Below, piece after piece: positions 33,601 to 45,976 of a stretch of 64,000 bases of DNA; positions within the stretch are counted from its first letter, which is position 1; each line of letters starts with the position of its first letter. This DNA comes from Dipylidium caninum (taxonomy: Eukaryota > Platyhelminthes > Cestoda > Cyclophyllidea > Dipylidiidae). The notes under the pieces were generated by a model, which worked only from the letters and a program-made list of their open reading frames with translations, made no database searches and was not told the origin of the DNA. Where the stretch lies: positions 62,001 through 126,000 of the forward strand of contig QEYB01000825.1 of assembly GCA_017562135.1 (NCBI GenBank), read 5' to 3'. The position numbers and the translations under genes were made by a program.

Positions 33601-36600
33601 TTATTTTGTGTGGACGGAGCCGACTTACCGGTCCCTGCTCACCGAAATATACTCGAGAAAGTGCGTGACGAGGTGTCATGACAAATTATTTGAAGGAGAA
33701 GGCGTCGTTTTTGCGAGAAATACAAGGTGTACTGTATTCCTACCACCAGGAAAAGCCTTCGGTGTTGGAGAAGGCTCGTGTCGTCCAAACAGTCCGGTGG
33801 TTTAATCCTCTCGTCCGATTCGGACGGAGGTGAGAAGTTACACGGCAAATGGAAGAGGTTCGCGGCTCACACGAGGCCAGCGTTTCCAACCTCGCACTTC
33901 ATAGCAAAGGAATAGTATAGGTTGAGCAAAAGCCTACGCCTGTTAGACCAAAGCGACTAAATAATTGGCGGGTGGTGGGAGAGACAGTCGTTGGGGCTAT
34001 CTGAGGGAGAGGGAGACGGAGGCACTCACTTCTCATCCTATCCGCTTTCGCCTCGTCGGCCCCGCCGGCCGGCGTGGTGATACAGTCGTCGAGATCGTGC
34101 AGCCGAGGCAGTTTGAACTCATTGATGGCCTTCTGCATGCTCTGCAGACTCGCCAGCGAACAGTAGACGTCGCGCAAGTGTCGCCGCGGCTTGATCGGCG
34201 TCGTTTCTGTGGCCAGTGGAGACGGCGCCTCCGCGGGAGGCAGGAAAGGATGGCCGCCAAGAGTGAGTATGAAGTGAGCTACCAGGCCGAAGGCAAAGAC
34301 ATCCACCGACTGGGTCTAGAAGACAGGAAGTAGGCGAGATTGTGGCGGCACGTAACGAGTAGACTTTACCCAAGCCAAACCAATTAGTTTGTCAACAGGC
34401 CCCCAAGAAAACAATGCAAAAACTCTCCGTCTACGCCTTGACAATGCTCCCATTCCCCCTTGTCAGTTGGTTAGCAGTCTGATCATACCTCGAAGCAGCA
34501 GGTGGAGGAATAATAAGACGAGAAGAGCCTCCACCGAAATCATCAGCGACACAACATTGAAAAAAAGAACGCTTTTTGTTGGGGCAAAGTTTTTGTCAAA
34601 GTGTGGGAGAGGGAGAGAAAGCAAAAAAGAAGAAGACCGCCACAGCCAGAGATAAGGCTAAAAAGTGTGGAAAGGCACTAATAAACCACATTTTAAGTGG
34701 CAAAGTGAGGGGAACGCCACGCACCCAGCAAGTTTCCACTATGGGAAATGGGGGGGGGGGGGGGACACACCGCTACTCCATTTCTGAAAGGGCGGCGTGG
34801 AAATCGCTTAATTTGGAACAAAATAATGGGCGGAGGAAGTCACCAGGACGTCGCAAATTTACATTTGAACTAGGAGTTTTCGCCTTCACTTGGCAGAGTA
34901 ATCGACGGATATTCGGAGGACTCGGTCGGATGAAGGCGACAATACATGACGGGGGAGAGAAATTGAGAGTATTTAGAAGCTCAGGCCTTTAAACACGCAA
35001 AACCGTCTGGAGGTGAGAGAGAAGTAGTTTTACTCACAAATGCTGTGGAAGGGTGGAAAAAAGACGATCACATTCCATGTAGAACGCATTTATGGCGATA
35101 CGCGGAGATCATCAATCAGTATGGAGAAATAGAGGACATCATCCCCCTTTCGAAAGGCATTTGTCAAGGTAAAGAGGGAAACTCATTCACGTAAAGTTAA
35201 ATTACTTGGTGGGTGGAGTCACAGGATAGCACAAAGAGCGGCGCAATTAACGCCCACTCACCAAATTGTCTTTCGAGGGAGCACACATCTCCGGCGCCAT
35301 CCAGCCGAGAGTGCCGTAGGTGAAGGTGTCACTTCGTCCCATACCGGCAACGCCCCCGTCTCTGTCCTCCCTGGCGGCGGCGGCGGCGGTGGTGGCCAAG
35401 TCGACGCAGATGGAGTTGGTGAAGAGGCCATTCTCCAGGGGCAGAGAGAGGCCAAAATCACCGAGAACCAGGCGGTTGGAGGGGGCATGAGGGGAGGGCG
35501 AGGTGGCCTCCAGGATGAAGATGTTGCTGGGCTTGATGTCACGGTGAACTGGAGGCAAGGGACAGCAAAAAGAGGCGATGTAGATGAATTCTCTCTCTAA
35601 TCTTGGCGTCTATGTCGTGGATCACACGATTTGGGGCCTCGGTGAATTGAAAGGTCACCTCCATCGCCTCAGATAACGACTTGGCGAGGGTCAATGTAAA
35701 ATAGACTCCACTTATAGCAGAATAAATTGTCTTTTTACGATGCAATAAAGGCGTCAGACTGAGTTGAGAAAAAAGTAGAGCAATTTAAAGCATTTTTAGG
35801 ATTTGAGAAAGTCAGTCACCGGATACTTCCAATCAGAAGAGTATTTTTCCGAACCTCTGATGTGTGTATCAGCTTCAAAGGGGGAAAGTAGGCAGCTCCA
35901 CAGGAGTAGACCTTGCAGTAAAGGCCACACGAAAATGGGTCCAATAAAGTCGCATCAAAATTTCCAATTTTTTTCGACGTACTCCTCCCGAATTAACGGC
36001 CGGTGGAGCCGCTACACGTGGGGTGGGGGAAAGAAGGCGGACCTCGTGGGGAGGAGGAGGGGGAGTTGGGAGGCACCCTTTGTAGACCAAAAATGAAGAC
36101 GGCTACGGGTCCTTCTTCACAGGTTCTTCATCTTTTACGCCTGTGTTGTATTCTGCCAACTTGAAAGTGCCCCGATTTATGCTATAGAACTGGAGGTTGA
36201 TTTTAAAATACGACTTCAATTGTAGCGAATGGGGACGAGGATGGACTGCCAACGAACAACCCCCCTGGTTCTTCGCTTCTTAACAAAGCCAAGATGTCAT
36301 ACTCTCCTGCCGAAAGAGTAAGAGAGTAAGAACACGCATCTATTGGAGGGTCCTGTGGAGGGTATGGCCTCCGCCAAGACCGTTAATTGTTATTCTTAAA
36401 CAGTGCGGATGCCAGAGCAGTTTACTGTAACAAGTCCACCTAACAAAACAGAAGAACGACCCAAGGGGGTAGGAGGGGAGACCCCGACACGGCGCCAACG
36501 GCGGGGTGATGCAGAACACAGCGGAGAGGAGCACTCAATACCGGCAGATAATTGCCACTTAACCTGAAGGGGAGGGTCTTTCGCGGTCAGGCATCAACGA

Positions 36601-39600
36601 CGGGAGGGGGGGGGGGGAGACAGAGCGTCGTCCTCAAGCACAATGAGGGCAACAATGCTGGCCAGAGTGAGTGGGTTTAGGAGAGGCGCGCAGAGGAGTG
36701 GATTAAGGGGTTCTACTAAAATTAACACAGGCCTTCACTACGCGCCACAGACCCACTTCTTCTCGGGTATTAAACAGCACACGAGTAGAGGAGTGAAAAC
36801 AGGCCGGACGCCAGGGCATGTGCATGTGTTTCTCAAAGTACTCCACAGAATGAAAACTGACTTAAAAGCACAGCTTCGGCGGGGTGAAAGGAAAGAATGA
36901 AGTTTTAATTGCAGTAAAGAATTTTCCCGCGGGATCTATCCCCTCCCCTCGTCGGATTGGACGACTATTTCTCAATCACGACGAAGTAGAGCACCTTAAG
37001 GCCAACATAATCTTCGGGGGTATTGTGCTGTGCTCCCTTGGTCATGAAAAGAAACAACCCACCAATTGACTTGGAGTGGAGGAATACTATGGCAGCGAGG
37101 AGTTGGTGGACGCACTCGAGCGGAGAGAGACCGAATCGACTGAGAGGGCGTTTTGGCCCGGGCGACGAGGAGTCTATGTCCGTGTCGATGGCCTCTAACA
37201 GACTCGTCACACAGCGTTGCAGGACAAGGTAATGGAAATTCGGTGAGCTACCCTGAAAACACAAATAATTTGGCGGAAGTGTGGGTTGAATGGCGAAAGT
37301 GCTTCCAGAATTAGAAAATAAGATCACAGTATGGCAGACTACACCGAGAAAGGACGAGTAAATGCACCAAACAAAGATTATGTTTAGGGCAGGAAGTTCG
37401 GAGGCATCGGATCTGCTTCTTCAGCAGGATAAAAGCCGGAGAGAGAAAGATTGCCTCCCCCCCTAGCCTACCGCTCCTTGTTTTAGACTTAAGGGAGCCA
37501 GTGAGGAAGCCTAAAAATTGGCTGGAGCGGGGGAGATTCCCTCTCACATCGCCTATGTCAACGACTTCTTAATCACTACGGCGGTTACCTCGTAGCCTCC
37601 AGCCTCTACCGCGTCAGACGCCTCGGACGACGGACGGACGACGGACGGACAAGCATTGGGAGGGTAGAAAGTGTCAAAACAGTAAGATGTTCGAGAACCA
37701 CAAGCAGGCGGTTCTGTGCTTCTCTGGTCTCTTTACGAGAGTTGCAAGTTCCGTGTGAAACACGGTAGATACCGCATATGCGTGTGAACTAGGTCGACTA
37801 ATAAAAACACAAACGAGCAGAATGGAGTCGTTTGAGCGAAGGCCGATGTCACACGCCTAGCCTGCAGAGGAATGTTTTGAGTAGAAACAGAGTGACGGTG
37901 CTACAGTGAAAGATGGGCGGAAAATAGCCGGTTCCTCGTTAGCTGCTCCAAGAACAAGTGGCTAATAGTGATGAAATAGGCCGCTTCAAGAGCGAGAGGT
38001 CGGAGAGGTTGTCATTCGCCTCAAATAAGGTTTGAATGAGAGAAAAAGGGGGCGAAAACGCAAAAGAATGTCACATGGCCTTTTCTAAACCCAGTGTACT
38101 TCACACAAGTCTCCATCCAAGACACATGAGAGCAGGACCACTCTCCACCTACTCGTTTAGAAATCGCCTGAGGCACAAAAAGAGTGGGGGATTTAAAGGA
38201 AACGGGGGGAGGGAGCAGGCGCTTACTGTCCAAAAACACCGAATCAAGTGTTCATGGTGGTGGTGCATGAGGATGCGATGTTCCCGAAGCCAACTCTTCT
38301 CCAACTCCACGCGACGCAGAATTCGTTTTACAGCCACCGGCTGCCCTCCATAGGTGCCTCTGAAGAAAGTAACACAGTTCTGTGGTTGCCGAATAAGGAA
38401 ACTCGGAAAAGTCAGGGCAAAAGTAATGCCGCGTCACGCCCACTTCCCTCGGCGAGAGAGGGCGGGAAACAGGACACCTCGAAGTCCTCCTGTTATTAAC
38501 AAGTCGGGTGGGATTTTTCTTTAAAGTAAAGAAAAAAACGAAAACTGTTTATCAGGCCACATTACGGCTACAAGACCGAGGAAAAACTTTAAGTAGTAAA
38601 CGTATTCGATGCTACAGACGCAGGGCTGACGAAGTAGGTAGCAAGCGAAAACGCGTCTGAGAAGAGGTTAAGTTTTGACAAGAAAAAGGCTTCCGCAGGC
38701 TGAGTAGAAACGGCAACAAACGGTGCACCAGAGCCGAGAGGAAGTAGTAGGCTCCCTCGAGGCAATTATAATGTGGGACGAGGATGCAGGCATGCGATTC
38801 TGAACCCATGTCTGCCTTAGAACTCGATGCCTACTGCCTTTGATGGGACCAAACAAGTGCCCTGTGCAAAAATGACAGTCCAGGAGAAGAGGGGAGTAGG
38901 TAAAGGCTACCAGAAGAGCGTGTGAGTGGGAAAAAGGTGACCTTGAGAGTCTACAAATCAAAATAACCTCTTCTGATAGGAAGCAGATAAGAGGAAAAAC
39001 CGTTTGGGGTAGAAGCAATTAAAACAATCGCGAGAGAACGAGCGCAAGAGCAAAAATGTGGTATGATTTTGAAGGGAATTGTTTCGCAATTAATGGGAGA
39101 AAATGCGCAGAAGGCAGACTCACTCAAAGACGACAGTTCCATTGGCGCCGAAGCCAAGAATGCGACGCACATTGAACCGAACCACTTCAGGATTGATACT
39201 TCCGTCACGGAGGTGGCGGGAGATATCCACCGGGTGTCCGGCCCACCCCTCGTTGTTAGCACAGTCGAATGAGGGGTGCAGGACAGAGGAGGCATGGTCC
39301 CAGGGCGTCTGTAGGCGAGTTCGAGAGCAAATGAAACGACTGGTTAATTAATTAATTCCCCATTTGGGTTCGACAATAATGGAGGGGAATAAAGGGGTCT
39401 CTGACCCGAGGATTTCCACGGCTCCAGTGAACACCTCTCGTGGGCCAGAACTGCGCATGTTTTGTAGATAGACTCGATGGCGTTCTCCCACCTCTTCTTG
39501 TTTGGCGGTCTACGAGACGACCGAATGACAAACGCATTCGAGAAGGAAACCACATCCTCCTCCTCCTCCTCTTCGTCTCAGCCTATTATATAAGTCTTGG

Positions 39601-42600
39601 AGGAGCAAAATCTACGTCGATGTCAAATTCTCCTCACGCTTGACAGCAAACAAACCGTGAACTAAGGCGACAAAAGGCTCTAAGGAGCCAAATTGTTCAA
39701 GACGGGTTGGGTGACTAAATACGAGGAGATCTTTAAAAGGAAGGAATTGAAAGAGACGTTGTCCACGCCGTGGTTGTAACACAATGCGTAAATTCTCCAA
39801 AGCCAAAAAATGGAGTTAAGGGAAGGAAGCGGGTACATCATCTCCGTGAGGCAAACCAAAAATATTCCAAGTAGACAAAGGAAGATGACAACGTTTCACA
39901 GCCCAAAGGTGGTATTCTCGAGCTTAGGAAGGATTTCCCATTTGAGTAAACCCACCACGTAGCTTCGAGCCTGCCTCGTGGGCAACTGAGGGAGAACAGG
40001 GGAGAACTAGAGCTTCTGTTCACATGAAACAGAAAAGTCTTGTCCCACGCTTACTGTGAGGCACGAGGGGGCCTTTAAGAATTACCACGCTATGAAAGTA
40101 AGGCTAAAGTGGTAGCGGAGAATGACCAGAGAGCTCAGTCCAACGGCTGGGTACGAATGAATTATTCGAAGTAAGAATCCACCTACCACTAATAATATCT
40201 TTTTTGGAGAAACAAAAAGCAGTTTGGGCAATTGAACATGAGCAGGAGAACAGGCATCGTCGATTTTTAAATTACGGAATAAAAGGAGCACTACTGGGAG
40301 CGGAACAGGCTCATTACATTGCCTAATTAGTACGATCTGCCAAAAGCAACGCCCTAATACTAAAAGATCTGTAAGGAATTTGGATGAAAAAAATCAAATT
40401 CATCTCAAGAACCCGTGGTTCCTTGGCTTAAGAATAGAAGACCACCAAAAAGACGCAAAGAGGGCGCGATGGAGGAGAAGATGGCATCTTTGCCAATTGC
40501 AACCCGACTGAAATTGCCAATTGGCACATCGTCATGGTGAGGCAAAAGGACCGGTAGAATCCGACGACGAGTTTAGCTTCCACGTGGAAAGTTCTAAGCT
40601 CGGGGGCGAATGGCTCCCCTCTCCAACCCATCATACCACATACCACAACCATCAGTGCGGCCATTCAGACTCAAATGAGATAAATTTGGCACTTCCCGAT
40701 GGTGCAAGAAGTTGGTAGTGCTTAGAGGAAGAAAGGGAGGTGTGAAATGCATCAAGAATGGTGTTTTCAATGAGCTTTACACCCAAAAAAAGTTGTTAAC
40801 GCAGAGCCTTACTCCAGCGACAACATCAGTGAAAGTTGGCAAGGTGTCAAGTGACACTAATTTGCGCCTGAATGCCGTTTGTTTTTTTCGTGTATTCACC
40901 GAGATTAGTTACTTGCTACGGCGATGTAACAAACTCTGAAAGGGCTGGGAGTGATGGCACAATAAGACTAGAAAAGCAAAAGCTGACAGACAGCAGTTGC
41001 GTTGTCCACCTACGACCTACAAGCATGCAAAATAAATTCGTATCCCCAGGGAAATGTCATTTAGTTGAAAACAGTCTGCACCACTTCACCTGATAATGCA
41101 AGTAGGGATGTAGGCGGCCTCGAAACCACCAAACGAGAATGATGGCCACCGAGAAGGTAAGCAATATGGCGGTAGAGAACATCCACAGGATGGTCTGCAA
41201 GTCCCTCGAAAAGCCTGGGGTGGAGATGTCGGAAACGTACATGGGGAGGAGTGGCCGACCAGAGCTAGAATTGAAAGAAAAAAACGGGGTTATGATTTGT
41301 TAGACTAAAGATGGTGAAGCAGCGAAGGAGTAGAATTCGTCTAAACAAAATTATCTAGCGATGACAGCCTTCGTTTGTGAAGGCGTCAACTGCGGAGGGC
41401 ACTTGGAGCTCCTAATGTAAAAAAGTAATGGCGGAAACGGTTAGAATCGAAGCTCTTACTTATTCCTTAGCAATGAATAAACTAACTACGATGTACGGGA
41501 GACATCGAAAGAAATGGTGTGGCCCAATATTCAACCCTCACGACGATGGGAATGATCTACCAGCCTCCTAGCGTTCCTGTTTATCCCTCCTAGTGTCAAC
41601 ACCGAGGGCCTCGCTTAGAAGGCGACTTTAAGTTGCAACCTGCCCTGTGGCTGTTAGTTCTCGTTTCAAAATTCAAATAATTTACTATAGACAACGCCTT
41701 TTGAACTTTTATCACCCACAAAGGCTTAAATAGGTGAAAAAAATAACTGAGGACGCTAAGGAGTGGTAGGGGAGATGGGGTTCTCGCTACGCCACCTTTA
41801 CAGTGAAGTATGTACGTTCGTGTTCGCACAAAATATACGTCTGTTTGAATTTCAACGGGGAAAAAGAGCAAAGATGGAAAGTATACTTCCACGTGGCGGT
41901 GACTATATCCACAACCTCCAAAGCAGCATTGAGTCGACAGATTAGATGAGAGGAAGAGGATGAAGACTAGGCCAAAGTAGCTTTGTCAAGAGAAGATACT
42001 CACCTGTGAGATTGATCAGTTAGCTGAAAGAGATGTGGCGAGGAAGGCGGTGGCGACCAGACCGGATTGATCCGTGGAGAATCGGGGTGGAGGAGGTAAA
42101 GCCCGATAAGACTTTTCGGCCAGAATACCACTCTTTCCTCCCCAACCGGCACCATCACAGAGCCAAGACCATCAGGTTGCTGGCTATTCTCGTAGGCCAA
42201 GAGCAGGTGCTTCGCAACTCGGTGTAAGTGGCGTGGCTTCAGTGTGGCCTCGGCCAACGTGTGGATGATGTAGAGCGGGGGGGAGTCAGCCTCTCCCAGG
42301 TAGAGCGAAGGTCTGCAGAGGGCAGAAGGGAAAACTGCGGTTGAATTATCGGTATCCAGAATCCGGATACCATCCACACTTAGCTAAAGCTGCTACCGAA
42401 GAGAACCATAGTTAATTGTCACCTACGCGCTGATCTCCGTGTACTACTTAGTCTCAGAATGATCTACTAGAGAAGGGTTATTCCTCTTTCTCGCTCTCTC
42501 CTTCCGCCTCAGGATTCGAGCACTTTTACATAAATCTCCATGCTTGAGTGTGCAGGTGCCCTTCGTGTAGCTCACATTCGAAAGGATACCAACTCAAGGT

Positions 42601-44584
42601 GTCAGTAGGGAAGAGAGAAACTACAGTTGAAAGTAAAATTGGTGTAGAGTAACGGAGGAGGTTGAAGAAACAAGCAGATAGTGGGAAAAGTCGAATAACA
42701 GCACAAAACCACCAACACTCGGTTGCAAGGGCATGCAGTTTCCTTCTGAAGAGTATGAAATGACGAATCTACTTGGGCCGATAAATCGAGGAGTTCATTA
42801 AAATTCGAAACGAAAGACATCAAATCGGTATTTGCACTTAGGCTTACAAGCCTATTTACTATTTTCAATATATCGACAATGCAATAAGCTAGATTAGAAG
42901 GGTGACTGACATGAACTGGTTTGTTCGACTTAATTTCTCCTCCCATAAGAGTGACTGAGTGGGATAGTGGGGCAGCGAGTAGGACTGGTTGAGATCGAGG
43001 GTGTAGGTGGTAAAGACGATGCGGCGCAGACGGTACGACTGCTCCGCACATTGGCCATCTTGATGCAGCGTCACGGGAAGGAATCGGTTAGACTGCGGCG
43101 GAACTGCCTGTTTCCGCCAAATCGGTTGGCCATTCTCGCCAGAGGGCGGCGGCGGGTCGGATGAAGATGGTGGCACTTCAACGGAGAAGAGATCGACTAC
43201 GGGCGAGGAGAGCGGCAGGTGCCATAGAACTAGGCGGGAAGGCGAACGAGTCCATTGAGTTAGAAAAGACCATATCGTGTAGCAAATGAAAGAACCTCTG
43301 ATAACGAAAAGCCTATTGATAGTAATCGAACATTCCGATATGCAGGCATTAAGCGCGTTAGTCGGTGACGTACAAGCACAGAATAAAACGTCTAAAATTA
43401 AAGAATGAAATGTATATAAGCATAACACATGAGACAAATGCGATTAGTGTTGTTGGTAGACATTACTTTTCGTAAAGCAAATTGCGCCAAAAGGGGTCCA
43501 ATTGGTGAATTTCTGACTGAGTATCAGATCACGACTTTAAACACAGTTCGCTTCGGCGGGAAAAATAAAAATGGAGTCTGATTTTGATTCCTTCCTTAAA
43601 AATTTTAACTTACATTTAAACCCCTTCGAATGTTACAATCGAGGGCTCCAGAGTTGCCACATGTGTCAGGTCTATAGTTTGAGAAAAATCTTAAATGATG
43701 TAAAGTTGAAGAGTTAACAGATAAGCAGAAGACAAATTGCAGCATACTTGACTCTTGTAAATCCGGGCTCATGTGAGATGGCAAGGACTGATAGGTGACA
43801 TTCACTCTAGGATAGATAAAATGGTCTACGAAGATATCACTATAGTTTCCATCAAGTATTGGTTCGAAAGACTGTCGAATAACTGGGTCTTAAATGACGA
43901 ATAGGCGATTAGAAAATGAAATTTAATTTTTTGTATGACTACCAATAATATCAAAAGTACTTGGCAGTGCTTGTGTTGAGATCCCAAAGCATGAAATGGT
44001 ACTCCGACATCCCCAGGTCAAGTATGCGCCGTTTGGGTACATGGCTATCAATTTTTGACGTATAACACTGGTAGGCGGAGAAGCAGTGAGCACTCTTAAG
44101 AAGCTCTCCCGTGTCCAGGTCGAGTTGCAACCAGTGATCTGACTTATATCCTTGAAATCAATGTAACATGTTAAAAATACAACCTACCAGTGGTGTACAA
44201 CGAGTTAATTAATTCTGGAGACCTTGCGACCATTTCAAAGATAGAACTGTTGATCCGATAAAGCAGGTCTCCAGAGTGATCACCCGGATATTCGTACAAA
44301 CGACCACTATGTATCTCAGGAATAATTATGACACTTAAGCTAGAAGCAGAACAAAAGATGTACTTACTCGCCAGAATAGGTACAGTCATTAACCAAGCCC
44401 GAATTGTAAGTCCAGCGCACAGCGCCCGTAAATTTATCGACAAGCGTAAATTTTCCGTCAAGAGTGATAACAAGCAAGAAATCTCACTAAAAGTATAGAA
44501 ATTAACAGAATAAGTACCTGTCTCGGATGAGCTCGCAAAGAATAATAAGAATATGAAAAAATATATAATTTTGAACTCGAACAT
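30609..44584 (-). CDS. ern1: IRE1 ER-stress sensor: lumenal domain, TM, kinase, RNase (about 19 exons)
   Basis: IRE1 senses unfolded protein in the ER and splices XBP1-type mRNA. Reverse-strand exons: 44518-44584, 44368-44482, 44188-44339, 43961-44150, 43748-43806, ~43614-43671, ~42956-43240, 42004-42312, 41090-41264, 39124-39308, 38227-38359, 37063-37252, 35262-35548, 34030-34315, 33313-33437, 32787-33053, 31374-31679, 31023-31148, 30609-30896 (about 1200 aa). A signal peptide (MFEFKIIYFFIFLLFFASSS) is followed by a lumenal propeller (LLVITLDGKFTLVDKFTGAV) and a membrane segment near 41130-41190. The kinase has the Gly loop LGFGANGTVV, VAVKRIL, VHRDIKPSN, DFG and GWMAPE. The RNase part keeps the Tyr, Arg, Asn and His equivalent to human Y892, R905, N906 and H910 (SYQ, AIRNKRNH). 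Odd: activation-segment insertion and a ~150-aa tail. The exon 6-7 boundary is unresolved. Confidence 0.93.
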
Positions 44585-45976
44585 GGTCTTAAGATGAGTG
44601 AGAAATTAGTCAAGCCGCAAGCTTGAAGTCAAACCGCCACTCATACTAGCATTGGCTGATTTACGGGGTCGCTATAGTTATCGATTAATTAAAATATGTG
44701 ATTTCACAAAACCAGTTATTTCGTTGATTTTGAATAATAGCACAGCCTTGTAACATCGGTTGCTAGATTTGGCTCTTGCCGAGAGGGTGACGGAGGCGTG
44801 CCGATTATATTTGCATTAAGGGAACCAAGTGTATCATGAAATCTCCATAATCGCTTGACCTTCAGTGTTATTGCAGTGAAGCTTTCATACATATTCTATC
44901 AAATAGAGTTATATTGCGCATGAAGCCGAATATGTTCACCACAACTAAGTTAAGTATCAATGGCTTAAGGCTGATATCACCAAACGAGAAAAGGCGTTAT
45001 ATCAGAGGTTACAGTTTGATTTGGTTGATCTCCTATTCTTTTTATTGCCAATTCTATGGACAAAAAAATCATTTATCGTTCACCATGGTAAAATTCTAAA
45101 CTACGATTGCAGAATCAACTTACTTGTTAGTATAAAGCCTGCTTGCTAAAAAAAACATTTTATTGACACAAAACGTAGACTTGATGGAAAAAAATTCTGG
45201 GGTATGAGAAAGTGAAGGAAACGAGACCAACAAATGTGTACGTGTGTAAAGGTGTGGCGATTTGCAGACAGCTATTGTGACTTGTCCCTCATTAATTTTC
45301 GTTACTTTAATAGAGCTAAAAGATGAAAATGTAGTTGCGCGCTAATGATAAAAAGACGAATACAAGTAAAACACTTTTTAAATTTCGGACTATAATATTT
45401 ATTTTAAGGCGTATGACACCTGAAAACCGCGATTTTTAGGACCCACGTTTTATAATACATCTTGTTAAAAGAAATCGATAGGATAGCGGTAAACATCGGA
45501 TTCTCTGGTGGTGGAAGGGAAAAATCTAGGCCAACGTATTTCCCACGTATTCACGCTATTCTACGAATTGTGAGGAAGTTCAAGTGCTAATTTTTGTAAT
45601 GAATCCGTCAAGTCTGCCGCCAGTAAACTTGGGATGCCTCGGCAGGGTAACAGTTTTGACACCCCGCATCACCTTAAACGTCTAAGACACACTAAAGAAG
45701 GCATAGGTTTTGCGTTGGCGCGTGTGGTGTAGTTATGATGGATTATATGGAATATACAGTAAAACGTACAACCAACGTACACAAAACCTATTTTAAAAGT
45801 ATTATTCTAAACAGTTCTATAAATGACGATGTGAATTCAAAGTAACAGTTCAGCTTTATAATTTCACATTTCATCATTTGTTTAAATTCGCTAATATTAA
45901 TTCTACTGGGCCAAGCCTTAGTTGGCGGATCGTCTAGTGTGTCTTTACTGTGCATTTTAGGGAATTTTCGTGTGCT
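44585..45976. other. Head-to-head intergenic region between IRE1 and hnRNP
   Basis: AT-rich, 1392 bp between the two start codons; it probably carries both promoters. A 28-codon forward open frame starts at 45599 (MNPSSLPPVNLGCLGR) and could be an upstream ORF or a lost exon. No RNA gene recognised. Confidence 0.45.

Noticed and set aside
44483..44517. A 31-nt alternative for the first IRE1 intron ending at TTTTAG
   Set aside because: It shifts the frame and destroys the lumenal motif LLVITLDG, whereas the 35-nt choice keeps it.
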